Shown: positions 49,389-58,145, numbered from the stretch's first letter. The stretch is 64,000 bases of DNA from Streptomyces purpureus (GCF_014648195.1 NZ_BMQQ01000009.1:168938-232937), one strand, 5' to 3'. The notes: generated by a model from the letters alone, not told the origin. A program made the numbers and translations.

Positions 49389-49555
49389 CTGTCGGCCTCC
49401 CGCGGCTCGTCGGGCCCTGTGTGCCGCGGGCGCCGACGGCGTCCCGGCCGTGGCTCCCCGCACATGGTCCTCCACCTGTTCTGCCCGGAGTGGTCCACTC
49501 CCAACATGACCCGCACGCACGTTTCCCCTGGAGGGTGGTGGTCGTTGGGCCACGC

Positions 49556-50821
49556 GTGAGACACGTACTGAAGCGGACGCGCACCGGTGTGGTCCTGGCT
49601 TTCGCGGTGGCCGCCCTGACGGCCTCCCTGGCCGGCTGCACCGGAGGCGGTGACGGTGGTGGCGACGACGCGCCTGGCGGCCGCGGGACCCTCGGCCTGC
49701 CCGGCAAGGCCCGGGCGCCCGGCGACATCATCCGGGTCACCCCCGAGGACGGCACCAAGAACGTTCCGGCGGACGGCCCCGTCGAGATCAGGGTACCCAG
49801 CGGCCGCCTCGAACGGGTCAAGGTGGTCCAGGTCGAGGACGCCCAGCGCGCGGAGGTCCCCGGCGACATCAGCGAGGACGGGCTGCGCTGGCGGCCCGCC
49901 GAGGGGGCGAGGCTCGCGCTGGCCGCCAAGTACAGCGTCGACGCGGTCGCCCTGGATGCCCACGGCCGCCGTTCGGCCCGGCACACCACCTTCACCACCT
50001 TCGTGCCGGAGGAGAGGTTCATCGGCTACTTCAAACCGGAGAACCGTTCGATCGTCGGCACCGGCATGATCGTTTCATTCACCTTCAACCGGCAGATCGA
50101 CAACCGCGCCGCGGTCGAGCGCGCCATCCGTGTCACCTCCGACCCGCCGGTGGAGATCAAGGGCCACTGGTTCGGCAAGGACCGGCTCGACTTCCGCCCC
50201 GAGGAGTACTGGCGGCCCGGCACCGAGGTCACCGTCGACCTGGCGCTGCGTGATGTGGAGGGCGCCAAGGGGGTGTACGGCATCCAGCGCAAGACCGTCG
50301 GCTTCAAGGTCGGCCGCTCCCAGGTCTCCCTCGTCGACGCGGCCGCCCACACCATGGAGGTGCGCCGCGACGGAAAGCTGGTGAGCACCCTGCCCATCAC
50401 GGCCGGGGCGCCGAAGACGACCACGTACAACGGCAGGATGGTGGTGACCGAACTGTTCGACGTCACCCGGATGAACGGCGCCACGGTCGGCTTCAAGAAG
50501 AAGGACGGACAGGGCGAGTACGACATCAAGGACGTGCCGCACGCGATGCGGCTCACCGCCTCCGGGACCTTCCTGCACGGCAACTACTGGGCCGACCCCG
50601 CCACCTTCGGCAAGGCCAACGTCAGCCACGGCTGTGTCGGCCTGCGCGACGAGAAGGGCGGCAGCCCCGACACCCCGGCGGGCTGGTTCTTCGACCGGAC
50701 CCTGGTCGGCGACGTGGTCGAGGTGGTCAATTCCCATGACCAGAAGGTCGCTCCGGACAACGGCCTCGGGGGCTGGAACCTGGACTGGACCCAGTGGAAG
50801 GCCGGATCCGCCCTGGGCTGA
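49556..50821 (+). CDS. L,D-transpeptidase lipoprotein (first of a tandem pair)
   Basis: 421 residues from a GTG at 49556; a GTG six codons earlier is also possible. Lipoprotein signal with lipobox LAGC (Cys28). Two Ig-like domains (about 55-245: IIRVTPEDGTKNVPADGP, then GHWFGKDRLDFRPEEYW) precede a YkuD catalytic domain with FLHGNYW and the cysteine motif SHGCVGLRD. Such enzymes make 3-3 crosslinks in peptidoglycan or attach proteins, outside the membrane. Divergent from glgX (167 bases). The next gene is a paralogue. Confidence 0.94.
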   Translation: MRHVLKRTRTGVVLAFAVAALTASLAGCTGGGDGGGDDAPGGRGTLGLPGKARAPGDIIRVTPEDGTKNVPADGPVEIRVPSGRLERVKVVQVEDAQRAEVPGDISEDGLRWRPAEGARLALAAKYSVDAVALDAHGRRSARHTTFTTFVPEERFIGYFKPENRSIVGTGMIVSFTFNRQIDNRAAVERAIRVTSDPPVEIKGHWFGKDRLDFRPEEYWRPGTEVTVDLALRDVEGAKGVYGIQRKTVGFKVGRSQVSLVDAAAHTMEVRRDGKLVSTLPITAGAPKTTTYNGRMVVTELFDVTRMNGATVGFKKKDGQGEYDIKDVPHAMRLTASGTFLHGNYWADPATFGKANVSHGCVGLRDEKGGSPDTPAGWFFDRTLVGDVVEVVNSHDQKVAPDNGLGGWNLDWTQWKAGSALG

Positions 50822-51021
50822 CCCCCGCCCCGACGCCCCCCGCGCCCCTTGGACCCCGCCCGTGGCACCCCGTCCGTCCCGGACAAGTTGGGACTGAACG
50901 GTGACATTCGCGGTGAACGCGAGCTGTCCGCGGTGTGATTATCTATCGCCGTGCGTGCGAGAGGAGTGCGCGGGGGTGCGGGCCATGGCGTTGCCTGGCC
51001 GTGCGAGGGGAGACGGACATC

Positions 51022-52275
51022 GTGAACGGGCAGCCGATATCGGGAGCATCGGCAGGGGTGGGCGGCAGGCGGCGCGGGGGCACCGGTCTGCTGGCTCTGG
51101 TACTGGGGGCGCTGCTGCTCCTGGTGACGGCCTGCGGCGGCGGCGACGCCGCGGGCAGTGGCAAGAACGGCGGGGGGAAGAAGGAGGGCGGCGCCGCCGC
51201 CGAGAACTCCGCCTCCCAGGCCGTGGTGACGGTCTCCCCGAAGGACGGCGCGGAGTCGGTCGCCACCAGCGGCGCCCTCAAGGTGACCGCCGCCCAGGGC
51301 GCGCTGACCACGGTCACCGTCACCGACTCGAAGGGCAACGCCGTCGAGGGCAAGATGGGCGCGGGCGGCGCCAGCTGGGAGCCCGTACGGCACCTGTCCG
51401 CCGGCACCAAGTACAAGGTGCACGCGGTCGCCAAGGACGCCGAGGGCCGTGAGTCGGCGAAGGACACCACCTTCACCACGCTCGTCCCGAAGAACACCTT
51501 CATCGGCCACTACACGCCCGAGGACGGCCAGACCGTCGGCGTCGGCATGCCGGTCTCCATCAACTTCACCCGCGGCATCACCGACCCGCAGGCCGTGGAG
51601 AACGCCATCAAGGTGACGGCCGTGCCGGCCGTGCAGATCGAGGGCCACTGGTTCGGCAACGACCGCCTCGACTTCCGCCCGGAGAAGTACTGGGCCGCGG
51701 GCACCAAGGTGACCGTGGAGCTCAACCTGGACGGCGTCGAGGGCCGCCCCGGCGTCTACGGCAAGCAGAAGAAGAAGATCAGCTTCACCATCGGCCGCAG
51801 CCAGGTCTCCACCGTGGACGCGAGCGAGAAGACCATGAAGGTCGTCCGGGACGGCAAGACGATCCGTACGATCCCGATCACCGCGGGCGCGCCGTCCACG
51901 ACGACGTACAACGGCGAGATGGTCATCAGCGAGAAGTACAAGGTGACCCGGATGAACGGCGCCACCGTCGGCTTCGGGGGCGAGTACGACATCAAGGACG
52001 TGCCGCACGCGATGCGTCTGTCGACCTCGGGCACCTTCGTCCACGGCAACTACTGGGCCTCGAGCGGCACCTTCGGCTCGGCCAACGTCAGCCACGGCTG
52101 CGTCGGTCTGCGGGACGTGCGAGGGGCGGGCAACGGCGGGACGCCGGCCGCCTGGTTCTACAACAACTCGATCATCGGTGACGTCGTGGTCGTGAAGAAC
52201 TCCAAGGACAAGAAGATCAAGCCGGACAACGGCCTGAACGGCTGGAACATGCCCTGGTCGGAGTGGATCAAGTAA
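51022..52275 (+). CDS. L,D-transpeptidase lipoprotein (second of a tandem pair)
   Basis: 417 residues from a GTG at 51022 after GGGGAGA; 29 upstream codons in frame are rejected. Lipobox VTAC (Cys38), a Gly/Lys-rich linker, two Ig-like domains and a YkuD domain with FVHGNYW and SHGCVGLRD. Paralogue of the preceding gene: GHWFGxDRLDFRPExYW, ITAGAPxTTTYNGxMV and EYDIKDVPHAMRL are shared. Followed by a perfect 21-base-pair hairpin. Peptidoglycan 3-3 crosslinking by family. Confidence 0.94.
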   Translation: MNGQPISGASAGVGGRRRGGTGLLALVLGALLLLVTACGGGDAAGSGKNGGGKKEGGAAAENSASQAVVTVSPKDGAESVATSGALKVTAAQGALTTVTVTDSKGNAVEGKMGAGGASWEPVRHLSAGTKYKVHAVAKDAEGRESAKDTTFTTLVPKNTFIGHYTPEDGQTVGVGMPVSINFTRGITDPQAVENAIKVTAVPAVQIEGHWFGNDRLDFRPEKYWAAGTKVTVELNLDGVEGRPGVYGKQKKKISFTIGRSQVSTVDASEKTMKVVRDGKTIRTIPITAGAPSTTTYNGEMVISEKYKVTRMNGATVGFGGEYDIKDVPHAMRLSTSGTFVHGNYWASSGTFGSANVSHGCVGLRDVRGAGNGGTPAAWFYNNSIIGDVVVVKNSKDKKIKPDNGLNGWNMPWSEWIK

Positions 52276-52281
52276 GCGTTC

Positions 52282-52328
52282 CGCGCGGGGGCCCGGTGCT
52301 GTGACCGACAGCACCGGGCCCCCGCGCG
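52282..52328 (+). terminator. Very strong hairpin terminator
   Basis: A perfect 21-base-pair stem (52282-52302 with 52308-52328) and five-base loop, six bases beyond the L,D-transpeptidase stop and 24 bases before the enoyl-CoA hydratase start. The hydratase promoter must overlap or follow the stem. Confidence 0.85.
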
Positions 52329-52351
52329 TTAACGAGGGCTAACCTGCCCCC

Positions 52352-53119
52352 ATGACCGTTTCTCTCGAAGTCTCCGAAGGTGTCGGCACGATCCGCCTGG
52401 ACCGCCCGCCGATGAACGCGCTCGACATCGCGACCCAGGACCGGCTGCGCGAGCTCGCCGAGGAGGCGACCCGCCGGGACGACGTCCGCGCGGTGATTCT
52501 GTACGGCGGCGAGAAGGTGTTCGCGGCCGGCGCGGACATCAAGGAGATGCAGGACATGGACCACACGGCCATGGTGCTGCGCTCCAAGGCCCTCCAGGAC
52601 TCCTTCACCGCCGTGGCTCGCATCCCCAAGCCGGTCGTCGCGGCGGTCACCGGATACGCCCTCGGCGGCGGCTGCGAGCTCGCGCTCTGCGCCGACTTCC
52701 GGATCGCCGCCGAGGGCGCCAAGCTCGGCCAGCCGGAGATCCTCCTCGGCCTGATCCCCGGCGCGGGTGGCACCCAGCGTCTGTCCCGCCTCATCGGCCC
52801 CTCCAAGGCCAAGGACCTCATCTTCACCGGCCGTATGGTCAAGGCGGACGAGGCCCTGGCGCTCGGCCTGGTCGACCGGGTCGTCCCCGCGGACGAGGTG
52901 TACGAGCAGGCCCGCGCCTGGGCCGCCCGGCTCGCCCAGGGCCCGGCCCTCGCCCTGCGGGCGGCCAAGGAGTCGGTGGACGCCGGTCTGGAGACCGACA
53001 TCGACACCGGCCTGACCATCGAACGCAACTGGTTCGCCGGGCTGTTCGCGACGGAGGACCGGGAGCGCGGAATGCGCAGCTTCGTGGAGGAGGGCCCGGG
53101 GAAGGCCAAATTCCTCTGA
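52352..53119 (+). CDS. Enoyl-CoA hydratase/isomerase family protein
   Basis: 255 residues, usual crotonase length. Oxyanion-hole segments KVFAAGADIKEM and GYALGGGCELALCADFRIAAE, and catalytic region LGQPEILLGLIPGAGGTQRL with both glutamates of 2-enoyl-CoA hydratases. Catalyses hydration of trans-2-enoyl-CoA in fatty acid or branched-chain acid breakdown. There is no clear Shine-Dalgarno sequence before the ATG, so the mRNA may be nearly leaderless. It is monocistronic between two hairpins. Confidence 0.95.
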   Translation: MTVSLEVSEGVGTIRLDRPPMNALDIATQDRLRELAEEATRRDDVRAVILYGGEKVFAAGADIKEMQDMDHTAMVLRSKALQDSFTAVARIPKPVVAAVTGYALGGGCELALCADFRIAAEGAKLGQPEILLGLIPGAGGTQRLSRLIGPSKAKDLIFTGRMVKADEALALGLVDRVVPADEVYEQARAWAARLAQGPALALRAAKESVDAGLETDIDTGLTIERNWFAGLFATEDRERGMRSFVEEGPGKAKFL

Positions 53120-53368
53120 TCAACCCCGAGTTGCTCCGCGTCAACCATGTGGGTGGTTTAGCCACGCCTTAAGGCAGCCTTAAGCCGTCGCGACCGGTGA
53201 TCATCCGTGATCGTCCGTGCGCGCGGTGTCATCGCAGGTGGGCATGGGTGCGAGGCCATTTGCATGCCGCAGGCATATGCCGATCGACGCCTCCGGGGCC
53301 GTCAGCTCCGGGGGACCGATTCCCCGGGAACGGCCCCGTGGGCCCCTTTGGGCAGCCATGATGGGGGC

Positions 53369-53872
53369 ATGGCGGGCCTGGAGGACATGGAGCAACCGCG
53401 GCAGCGTGGCGGCGCTACGGCCGCGCGGTGGGCGCCGGCCGTCGACGACGAACAGGCGCTGAAAGTACTCGAGTTGTTCGGCAATCCGGTCGAGGGTGAG
53501 GTGCGGCTGCCGTCCCGGCCCGAGTCCGCCGCCACCGCCCGCCGCCTCGCCCAGTGCGTGGTCCTGCGCCAGTGGGGGCTCGGCCCCCAGGTGGCCGAGC
53601 ACACCGTGCTGCTCGTCTCCGAACTCGTCGGCAACGCCGTCCGGCACACCGGCGCCCGGGTCTTCGGGCTGCGTATGCTCCGCCGCCGCGGCTGGATCAG
53701 GATCGAGGTGCGCGACCCCTCCCGGGGGCTGCCCTGCCTGATGCCGGTGGGTGAGCTGGACACCAGCGGCCGTGGCCTCTTCCTCGTCGACAAGCTCTCC
53801 GACCGCTGGGGCGTGGACCTGCTGCCGCGCGGGAAGACCACCTGGTTCGAGATGCGCGTGACCGACCGCTGA
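53369..53872 (+). CDS. ATP-binding protein of the anti-sigma (RsbW/SpoIIAB-like) family
   Basis: 167 residues from an ATG after GATGGGGG; longer frames run into non-coding sequence. HATPase_c_2 fold: VLLVSELVGNAVRHTG (N box with the metal-binding Asn), IEVRDPSRGLP and TSGRGLFLVDKLSDRWG (G2-like box), ending GKTTWFEMRV. Streptomyces encodes dozens of such single-domain kinases that bind sigma or anti-anti-sigma factors. No partner is encoded beside it. Followed directly by a 15-base-pair hairpin terminator. Confidence 0.88.
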   Translation: MAGLEDMEQPRQRGGATAARWAPAVDDEQALKVLELFGNPVEGEVRLPSRPESAATARRLAQCVVLRQWGLGPQVAEHTVLLVSELVGNAVRHTGARVFGLRMLRRRGWIRIEVRDPSRGLPCLMPVGELDTSGRGLFLVDKLSDRWGVDLLPRGKTTWFEMRVTDR

Positions 53873-53906
53873 TACACAGAAGCCCCCGTGCGGGGGCTTC
53901 TGTGTA
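53873..53906 (+). terminator. Terminator after the anti-sigma-like gene
   Basis: Perfect 15-base arms (53873-53887, 53892-53906) with a GTGC loop, starting at the base after the stop codon. Confidence 0.85.
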
Positions 53907-54223
53907 TGGAGCGCCGCGGATCGGGGGGGTGTATCCACGGTGCTCGGGCGACCTGAACCCGGGTCAATGGGGGTCGTGTCTCCGACTATGGCAGACGGGG
54001 GCCTTGCCGCCAAAAGAGCCTACCTGGGCAAATCAGACCATAGCGCCACAGTTAACCAGTGAATCGTAGGTGAGGTGAGCCACTGGCCTCATAAACTATG
54101 AATAAATATGGGGCGCGCTGATTGTTTCGACGCTCGTGATCTAGAGCGGAGCCCCCGCGACCCGAAAGGGCGCCAAGAGGGTCAATCACCCCGAACCAGT
54201 CTTTATCCCCCTTAAATGGTCGC
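53907..54223. other. 317-base AT-rich gap upstream of the deacetylase-like gene
   Basis: No ORF with coding character. GC content drops around 54089-54110 (CATAAACTATGAATAAATAT) and 54200-54216 (CTTTATCCCCCTTAAATGG), unusual for this genome and suited to promoters or protein-binding sites. CCAGTG and CACTGG (54056-54061, 54081-54086) could form a weak stem. The downstream gene has no obvious ribosome site, so a leaderless transcript from this region is possible. Confidence 0.4.
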
Positions 54224-54991
54224 GTGATCCTGACCGACCGCCGCGGCGCACTGCGGATGGGCGCTGCCGCCGCCGTCGCGGGAGCCCTCACCACCGCCTG
54301 CGCCGGCCACGACTCCCCACCGGTCCCCGCCGCGCCCGAGACCACCCCACCGGCGCCCGCCCCGGCCCCTGGGCCCCGGCGCTTCCCCGGACGGCCCGCG
54401 CAGATCACCCACGGACCCACCAGCCGCCCACGGGTCGCGCTCACCTTCCACGGCGGCGGCGACCCCGCCACCGCCCGCGCGCTGCTCGCCGAGGCCGAAC
54501 GCGGCGGCGCCCGCCTGACCGTCCTCGCCGTCGGCAGCTGGCTCGACGAGCACCCCGCCATGGCCCGCCGCATCCTGGACGGCGGGCACGAGCTGGGCAA
54601 CCACACCCAGCGCCACCTCGACATCAACGCCATGGCCGAGGACGAGGCCTACGCCGAGATCACCACCTGCGCGACCCGGCTGCGGCGGCTCACCGGCTCC
54701 ATCGGCACGTGGTTCCGGCCCTCCCGCGCCAAGGCTGCCTCCCCGCTCGTCCAGCGGCTCGCCCAGCGGGCCGGCTACCCGCACGTCCTGTCGTACGACG
54801 TCGACTCGCTCGACTTCACCTCGCCCGGCGCCCCCGCCGTCCTGCGCACGGTCACCCGGCAGATCCGCAACGGATCGGTGGTGAGCCTGCACTTCGGCTA
54901 CGCGGACACGGTCGCCGCCCTGCCCGCCCTGCTCGACGAACTCGACCGCCGCGGTCTGCGCGCGGTGACCACCACGGAGCTGCTGACCTGA
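54224..54991 (+). CDS. Polysaccharide deacetylase (NodB-like) family lipoprotein, variant active site
   Basis: 255 residues from a GTG. N-terminal DRRGALRMGAAAAVAG looks like a twin-arginine or lipoprotein signal with Cys26 (TTAC). NodB barrel from about residue 70. The metal-binding HxxxH is intact (His127 and His131 in NHTQRH), but the usual TFDDG motif reads TFHGGGD (His76), so the catalytic-base Asp is replaced. I recall this TFHG variant in a Streptomyces subgroup, so it may still be active with a different mechanism. The stop overlaps the start of the beta-propeller gene by one base (TGATG), suggesting a joint envelope role. Confidence 0.85.
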   Translation: MILTDRRGALRMGAAAAVAGALTTACAGHDSPPVPAAPETTPPAPAPAPGPRRFPGRPAQITHGPTSRPRVALTFHGGGDPATARALLAEAERGGARLTVLAVGSWLDEHPAMARRILDGGHELGNHTQRHLDINAMAEDEAYAEITTCATRLRRLTGSIGTWFRPSRAKAASPLVQRLAQRAGYPHVLSYDVDSLDFTSPGAPAVLRTVTRQIRNGSVVSLHFGYADTVAALPALLDELDRRGLRAVTTTELLT

Positions 54992-56175
54992 TGCTGCACC
55001 TGACCAAGCGATCGACGATCCTGCTCGCCGCCGCGCTGCTCGCCGCCCTCGCCGGCTGCGGGACCTCCTCGGACCGGGCGACGGACAGCAGCACGAAGGG
55101 CGCCGCGCCGCCCGGCGTGACGAAGAAGAAGCCGGCCACGCCACCCGGGCTCCCCGGCATGCCGCCCGTCCTCGACCCCAAGGACATCTACTCCGCCAAC
55201 CGCCCAGGCAACCTCTCCCCGGTGGTCAAGGGCTTCCCGTCCCGGGTCTACGTCCCCAACACCAACTCCAACACGGTCTCGGTGATCGACCCGGCCACGT
55301 ACAAGGTCGTCGAGACCATCCCGGTCGGCATCCAGCCGCAGCACGTCGTCCCCTCCTGGGACCTGAAGACGCTCTGGGTGAACAACAACCGCGGCCACAC
55401 CCTCACCCCGATCGACCCGGCCACCGGCGTCGCCGGCAAGCCCGTCGAGGTGCACGACCCGTACAACCTCTACTTCACGCCCAACGGCAAGCACGCGATC
55501 GTCATGGCCTCCCTCGACCGCGAGCTGGTCTTCCGGGACCCGCACACCATGGACCGCGTCCACACCGAGCCGGTCTCCTGCTACGGCGTCAACCACGCCG
55601 ACTTCTCCGCCGACGGCAAGTACTTCATCGTCTCCTGCGAGTTCTCCGGCGAACTCCTCAAGGTCGACACCGAGAAGATGAAGGTCATCGGCCAGCAGAA
55701 GCTGCCCTTCGAGGGCGCCATGCCGCAGGACGTGAAGATCTCGCCCGACGGCAAGACCTTCTACATCGCGGACATGATGGCCCACGGCATGTGGGTCCTG
55801 GACGGCGAGAAGTTCACCGAGCCCAAGCTCCTGCCGACCGGCAAGGGCTGCCACGGTCTCTACATCTCCCGCGACTCCAAGGAGATGTACGTCCCCAACC
55901 GCGGCGAGGGCTCCATCTCCGTCTTCGACTTCGCCCAGAACAAGCTGGCCAAGAAGTGGTGGCTGCCCGACGGCGGCTCCCCGGACATGGGCGGCGTCTC
56001 GTCGGACGGCAAGGTGCTGTGGCTGTCCGGCCGCTACGACTCCGAGGTGTACGCCATCGACACCACGACCGGGAAGCAGCTCGCCCGGATCCCCGTCGGC
56101 GGCGGCCCCCACGGCCTCGCGGTCTACCCGCAGCCCGGCCGCTACTCCCTCGGCCACACCGGCGTCTTCCGCTGA
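54991..56175 (+). CDS. YVTN-family beta-propeller lipoprotein
   Basis: 394 residues from the ATG at 54991. Lipobox LAGC with Cys23, a Pro/Lys linker, and repeated propeller blades: RVYVPNTNSNTVSVIDPATY, PQHVVPSWDLKTLWVNN, PQDVKISPDGKTFYIADMM and DSEVYAIDTTTGKQLARIPV. This is a typical seven-blade YVTN/NHL surface fold anchored outside the membrane. Translationally coupled to the deacetylase-like gene. The function is not known; such propellers mediate surface binding. Convergent with the P450 gene. Confidence 0.9.
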   Translation: MLHLTKRSTILLAAALLAALAGCGTSSDRATDSSTKGAAPPGVTKKKPATPPGLPGMPPVLDPKDIYSANRPGNLSPVVKGFPSRVYVPNTNSNTVSVIDPATYKVVETIPVGIQPQHVVPSWDLKTLWVNNNRGHTLTPIDPATGVAGKPVEVHDPYNLYFTPNGKHAIVMASLDRELVFRDPHTMDRVHTEPVSCYGVNHADFSADGKYFIVSCEFSGELLKVDTEKMKVIGQQKLPFEGAMPQDVKISPDGKTFYIADMMAHGMWVLDGEKFTEPKLLPTGKGCHGLYISRDSKEMYVPNRGEGSISVFDFAQNKLAKKWWLPDGGSPDMGGVSSDGKVLWLSGRYDSEVYAIDTTTGKQLARIPVGGGPHGLAVYPQPGRYSLGHTGVFR

Positions 56176-56201
56176 AACTTGCTTTGGGCCGCCACGGCGG
56201 A

Positions 56202-56232
56202 CGGCCCCCGGGCGCACGCACACCGGGGGCCG
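56202..56232. terminator. Terminator between YVTN gene and P450 gene
   Basis: Perfect 10-base arms at 56202-56211 and 56223-56232 with an 11-base loop in the 73-base gap between convergent stops. Confidence 0.6.
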
Positions 56233-56248
56233 CCTCCTCACGGGCCGG

Positions 56249-57445
56249 TCACCACAACACCGGCAGCCGTTCCGGCAGCCGCTTGATGAAGCCCGTACGC
56301 CACACCAGCTGCTCCGGCGGCACCGCGAGCCTCAGCTCCGGCATCCGCTCCACCAGCGCCGCGAGCGCGGTCGCCGCATGGGCCCGCCCCAGCGCGGTGG
56401 CCGGGCAGAAGTGCCGCCCCGCGCCGAACGACAGGTGCGGATTGTCCTCACGCGCCAGGTCCAGGCGCTCCGGATCCTTGAAGACGGCCGGGTCGAAGTT
56501 GGCCGCCTCCACCAGTACGAGCACCAGCTCGCCCTTGCGGACCAGCGTCTCCCCGAGGCGTACGTCCTCCAGCGCGATCCGCGGCAGACCGTCACCGATG
56601 GACAGGTTCCAGCGCAGCAGCTCCTCCACCGCCCGGTCCATCCGCTCCGGGTGCTCGCGCAGGTACCCGATCAGCTCGGGGTGCTGAAGCAGCGCGAGCA
56701 CCGCCAGGACCAGGAACGAGGACGTGGAGACCGCGCCCGCGCCGAAGAGCGAGACCGCGACCGTGGCGAGCATCTCGTCCGTCAGATGCGCCGACTCACG
56801 CTCCTCGCGCAGGGCGGCGAGCGCGCCCAGCAGACCGGAGCGCCGCTCCGGCGGGGCGTTCAGCCGGCGGACCATCAGGTCGACGTCCTTGTACCAGTTC
56901 ACCCGCGACCCGTCGAAGGGCTCGGCGCTGGTCATGAAGGCGATGTCCAGACCGGACATCAGCCGCCGCCACTCGCCGAACGGCACCCCGATCACCCGGC
57001 AGTGCAGCGCCGCCGAGAAGGGGTCGGCGAACCCCGCCCGGAAGTCGGCCGGCGGGCCCTCGGTCAACAGCGCGTCGATGAGCTCGTCCGCCGTCGCGCG
57101 CAGCCACTCGGTCAGTCCGTCGGCGCGTGGGTTGAGCGCCTTCATCACCGCGCTGCGCAGCCCCGCACTGTTGATGTTCCCCATGTTGTTGACGACCTCG
57201 GGCGGGATCGTCAGCGCGTACTGCCTCGGCACCCCCTCGGACGCCGTGTGCCGCAGGCTGAACCGCTCGTCCTCCAGGACCTGTTTGGCCAGCGCGTGGC
57301 TGCTCACCAGCCACGCCGAGTCGCCGGTCAGGGTACGCACCCGGGCCACCGGGGCCTTCTCGCGCAGGGCCGCGCACTCGGCCGGCATTACGTCGCCACG
57401 CCGCGACAGCGGGAACTCCAGGGTCTCAAGCGGCTCGACGGTCAT
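56249..57445 (-). CDS. CYP121-like cytochrome P450 (cyclodipeptide-modifying)
   Basis: 398 residues. Heme-ligand motif FGAGRHFCPA and ExxR in VEELLR. It aligns end to end with my recollection of M. tuberculosis CYP121 (396 residues), which couples the two tyrosines of cyclo(Tyr-Tyr) into mycocyclosin: IPPEVVNNMGNI, the I-helix FGAGAVSTSSFL, LVRKGELVLVLVE and the C-terminal RLPERLPVLW. The CYP121 active-site Gln385/Arg386 pair appears as Ile387/Lys388. The cyclodipeptide synthase gene ends 20 bases inside this gene, which has its own ribosome site (AAGGGAG). Product: an oxidised, probably C-C-coupled cyclodipeptide; the substrate may differ from cYY. Confidence 0.9.
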   Translation of the reverse strand: MTVEPLETLEFPLSRRGDVMPAECAALREKAPVARVRTLTGDSAWLVSSHALAKQVLEDERFSLRHTASEGVPRQYALTIPPEVVNNMGNINSAGLRSAVMKALNPRADGLTEWLRATADELIDALLTEGPPADFRAGFADPFSAALHCRVIGVPFGEWRRLMSGLDIAFMTSAEPFDGSRVNWYKDVDLMVRRLNAPPERRSGLLGALAALREERESAHLTDEMLATVAVSLFGAGAVSTSSFLVLAVLALLQHPELIGYLREHPERMDRAVEELLRWNLSIGDGLPRIALEDVRLGETLVRKGELVLVLVEAANFDPAVFKDPERLDLAREDNPHLSFGAGRHFCPATALGRAHAATALAALVERMPELRLAVPPEQLVWRTGFIKRLPERLPVLW

Positions 57446-58145
57446 GGCCGGTGCTCCCTTCGGCGGGGCAGACGACGGCGTAGCCCTGGTTCCGGGCGGC
57501 GCGCAGACCGCCGCCCTTGGCGTAGAGCAGCTCGGTCAGCGGTATCAGCTGGTGGTAGCAGGAGACGGAGGAGGGCACGTCGAGGATGCCCGGGGTGTCC
57601 AGGAAGAAGGGGAGTTCGGCGGCGATGTAGTCGAGGCAGGCGGTCCGCTGCCGCTCGGTGACCGGGGCGCCGCCCGCGACCTTGGGGGCGAGGAAGGTGT
57701 CGACCATGGCGTCGCAGCCCTTGCGGAACTCGGCGTCCGTGGCCAGGAAGTGACGTACGCGGCGGTGCAGCAGGGTGTAGACCGGGTTGGCGGCGAACTC
57801 GGAGAGAGCCCGCACCCGGATCGGCACGCCTGGTGGCCCGGCCGCCTCCACCCCGGCCACCACCCTTCGGCGCACCGCCTTGAGCTCCTTGGCCGCCCGC
57901 CGCGCCGCGTGCTCCTCGTCATGGCCGAGCGCCGCGAACATCTCCGCGACGTGCAGGTCGGCATAGACGAAGTCCACCGCGGTGAAGCGCCGGGTGGCCC
58001 AGCGGGTCAGCTCGGCGATCCGGGCGGCGTTGAAGTAACTGTTGCCCGGCGAGACGCCGATGAGTACGTGATCGCCCTCGCCCCAGATGATGTTGCAGAG
58101 GGGGGTGAAGGGCCGGACCGTGAAGGTGTCTTCGATGAGAGTCAC
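57426..58145 (-). CDS. tRNA-dependent cyclodipeptide synthase (NYH type, Rv2275-like)
   Basis: 239 residues from a GTG at 58145 (AGGGCG upstream); a 102-codon in-frame extension upstream is non-coding. Uses two aminoacyl-tRNAs to make a 2,5-diketopiperazine. Catalytic Ser32 is in IGVSPGNSYF, with Tyr173 and Glu177 in DYIAAELPFFLDTP and Tyr197-His198 in SCYHQ. With Asn35 these define the NYH subfamily and are offset by five from AlbC numbering (Ser37, Tyr178, Glu182, Tyr202). Overall it reads like the cYY synthase Rv2275 (VDFVYADLHVAE; GLRAARNQGYAVV). First gene of a two-gene operon with the CYP121-like enzyme. Confidence 0.93.
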   Translation of the reverse strand: MTLIEDTFTVRPFTPLCNIIWGEGDHVLIGVSPGNSYFNAARIAELTRWATRRFTAVDFVYADLHVAEMFAALGHDEEHAARRAAKELKAVRRRVVAGVEAAGPPGVPIRVRALSEFAANPVYTLLHRRVRHFLATDAEFRKGCDAMVDTFLAPKVAGGAPVTERQRTACLDYIAAELPFFLDTPGILDVPSSVSCYHQLIPLTELLYAKGGGLRAARNQGYAVVCPAEGSTGHDRRAA

